A program made the position numbers and the translations under genes. This document shows positions 41,495 through 42,140 of a stretch of DNA of 42,140 bases, one piece after another (position 1 is the first letter of the stretch; every line of letters begins with the position of its first letter). Origin of the DNA: Aphanothece sp. CMT-3BRIN-NPC111 (GTDB lineage: Bacteria; Cyanobacteriota; Cyanobacteriia; Cyanobacteriales; JAHHGU01); assembly GCA_019359765.1 (NCBI GenBank), contig JAHHGU010000049.1, forward strand, positions 1-42,140, given 5' to 3'. The notes under the pieces are model-generated. The model did no database searches. It saw only the letters and a program-made list of their open reading frames with translations, and was not told where the DNA came from.

Positions 41495-42140
41495 TTACTT
41501 GTGGAACATCTTGAGCATTCTTTGAGTTACCAGAAAACCACCAGAAATGTTGATGGTTCCGATCAGGATAGCGATCGCGCCGAGAATAGTAGTGGGTGAA
41601 GTTAGCGAGCTGGATATCTGGAGCATCCCGCCAATGATGATGATCCCACTAATCGCGTTAGTGACACTCATCAGGGGAGTATGCAAAGCTGGCTTCACGT
41701 TCCAAATTACTTGCCAACCGACAAAGCAGGCTAGCACAAAAACCGTAAAGTGGGACAAAAACGAGGGAGGAGCGGTGATACCTATACCGACGAGAGCTAA
41801 GCCAATAACCGCCGGCCATAGCAGATTGCCACTGTCCTTTGATTGCTTCACCACCGCCGCTGATTCAATAGCAACGGGTTTAGCTGGCTCAGGCTGCTGA
41901 GACTGCACCGGCTGAGACTGCACGGGCTGAGGCTGCACGGGTTGCGCCTGGGGTTTGGGTGGCGGCCAAGATATTTCACCTTCGTGAAGTACAAGGGCAC
42001 CACGGACAACCTCATCCTCAAAATCGACCTTATAATTCTCACTCCCACCCATATCATTGAGTAGGTGGTAAAGATTGGTGCCATAAAGCTGGCTCGCTTG
42101 AGCCGCCATGCGACTAGGCAAGTCGGTTAAACCCACGATA
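41495..42140 (-). CDS. pntA: NAD(P) transhydrogenase subunit alpha (C-terminal part, cut by window edge)
   Basis: The frame is open to the window end, so the N-terminal NAD-binding domain lies outside. The visible part begins with the end of domain I (LTDLPSRMAAQASQLYGTNLYHLL). A Pro/Gln/Val-rich linker containing repeated QPVQPQPVQSQ units follows. The membrane domain II has four helices (LLWPAVIGLALVGIGI..., SHFTVFVLACFVGW, NAISGIIIIGGMLQI, LGAIAILIGTINISGGF). Domain I and the membrane part are on one chain here rather than being split into PntAA/PntAB. pntB follows 10 bp later. Confidence 0.95.
   Translation of the reverse strand, partial: IVGLTDLPSRMAAQASQLYGTNLYHLLNDMGGSENYKVDFEDEVVRGALVLHEGEISWPPPKPQAQPVQPQPVQSQPVQSQQPEPAKPVAIESAAVVKQSKDSGNLLWPAVIGLALVGIGITAPPSFLSHFTVFVLACFVGWQVIWNVKPALHTPLMSVTNAISGIIIIGGMLQISSSLTSPTTILGAIAILIGTINISGGFLVTQRMLKMFHK

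Noticed and set aside
1..42140. CRISPR arrays, tRNA and rRNA genes
   Set aside because: No regularly spaced 25-40 bp repeats with unique spacers, no tRNA-like cloverleaf and no rRNA sequence were recognised.

Overview
The window is cyanobacterial chromosome. The HIP1 octamer GCGATCGC recurs throughout (for example 807-814, 1974-1981, 39751-39758, 40015-40022). Several genes belong to families typical of cyanobacteria: a Tic20/Ycf60-like protein, a Ski2-like DEAD/DEAH helicase, DUF3318, a TerB plus Mo-nitrogenase-C-terminal protein, an Rcp1-type regulator and ethylene-receptor-like sensor domains. Base composition is moderate and short dispersed repeats are abundant, which suggests a filamentous or large-genome cyanobacterium. 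The species cannot be named from this sequence.

Layout. 1-8.4 kb is mostly housekeeping: the tail of an unknown gene overlapping tic20-like, a fumarylacetoacetase-family gene, rpsF with a possible autoregulatory leader, ggt, a large Ski2-like RNA helicase and a DUF1361 membrane protein. 8.4-12.1 kb is a disturbed accessory locus. It holds a possible Tn3 transposase remnant, an intact baeRF (archaeo-eukaryotic release-factor-like) gene, and a divergent baeRF paralog whose middle is replaced by an IS200/IS605-family element carrying an intact tnpB. 12.1-13.0 kb is a secreted protein. 13.0-22.5 kb is a minus-strand signalling block: a PAS/PAS/GAF histidine kinase coupled to an Rcp1-like regulator, a REC-PAS-kinase, and a 1423-residue double hybrid kinase with an ethylene-binding-type membrane domain. 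22.9-33.9 kb is mixed: ComF, a small DMT-type transporter, TerB/Mo-nitro_C, obg, a beta-lactamase-like hydrolase, trmJ-like, a tiny DUF2256 gene, an isoaspartyl peptidase, an unknown 375-residue protein, a lipoprotein and rsmI. 34.1-36.4 kb encodes a second ethylene-binding-type sensor, fused to PAS-GGDEF-EAL. 36.8-42.1 kb has a PfkB kinase, DUF3318, a glutathionyl-hydroquinone reductase, and pntA (cut by the window edge) followed by pntB.

How things connect. Two proteins 17 kb apart share the same N-terminal three-helix domain with the Cys, His, Asp and Tyr positions of plant ETR1. One signals through phosphotransfer, the other carries cyclic-di-GMP domains whose EAL half looks catalytically damaged. 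Three right ends of IS200/IS605-type elements occur. One belongs to the intact tnpB element. One belongs to a decayed element with both ends, finishing on the stop codon of the trmJ-like gene. One stands alone beside the PfkB gene. The intact tnpB has its start codon and Shine-Dalgarno inside a 23-bp inverted repeat whose loop contributes a TATAAT box, an arrangement expected to block translation of read-through mRNA. No tRNA, rRNA or CRISPR array was seen.
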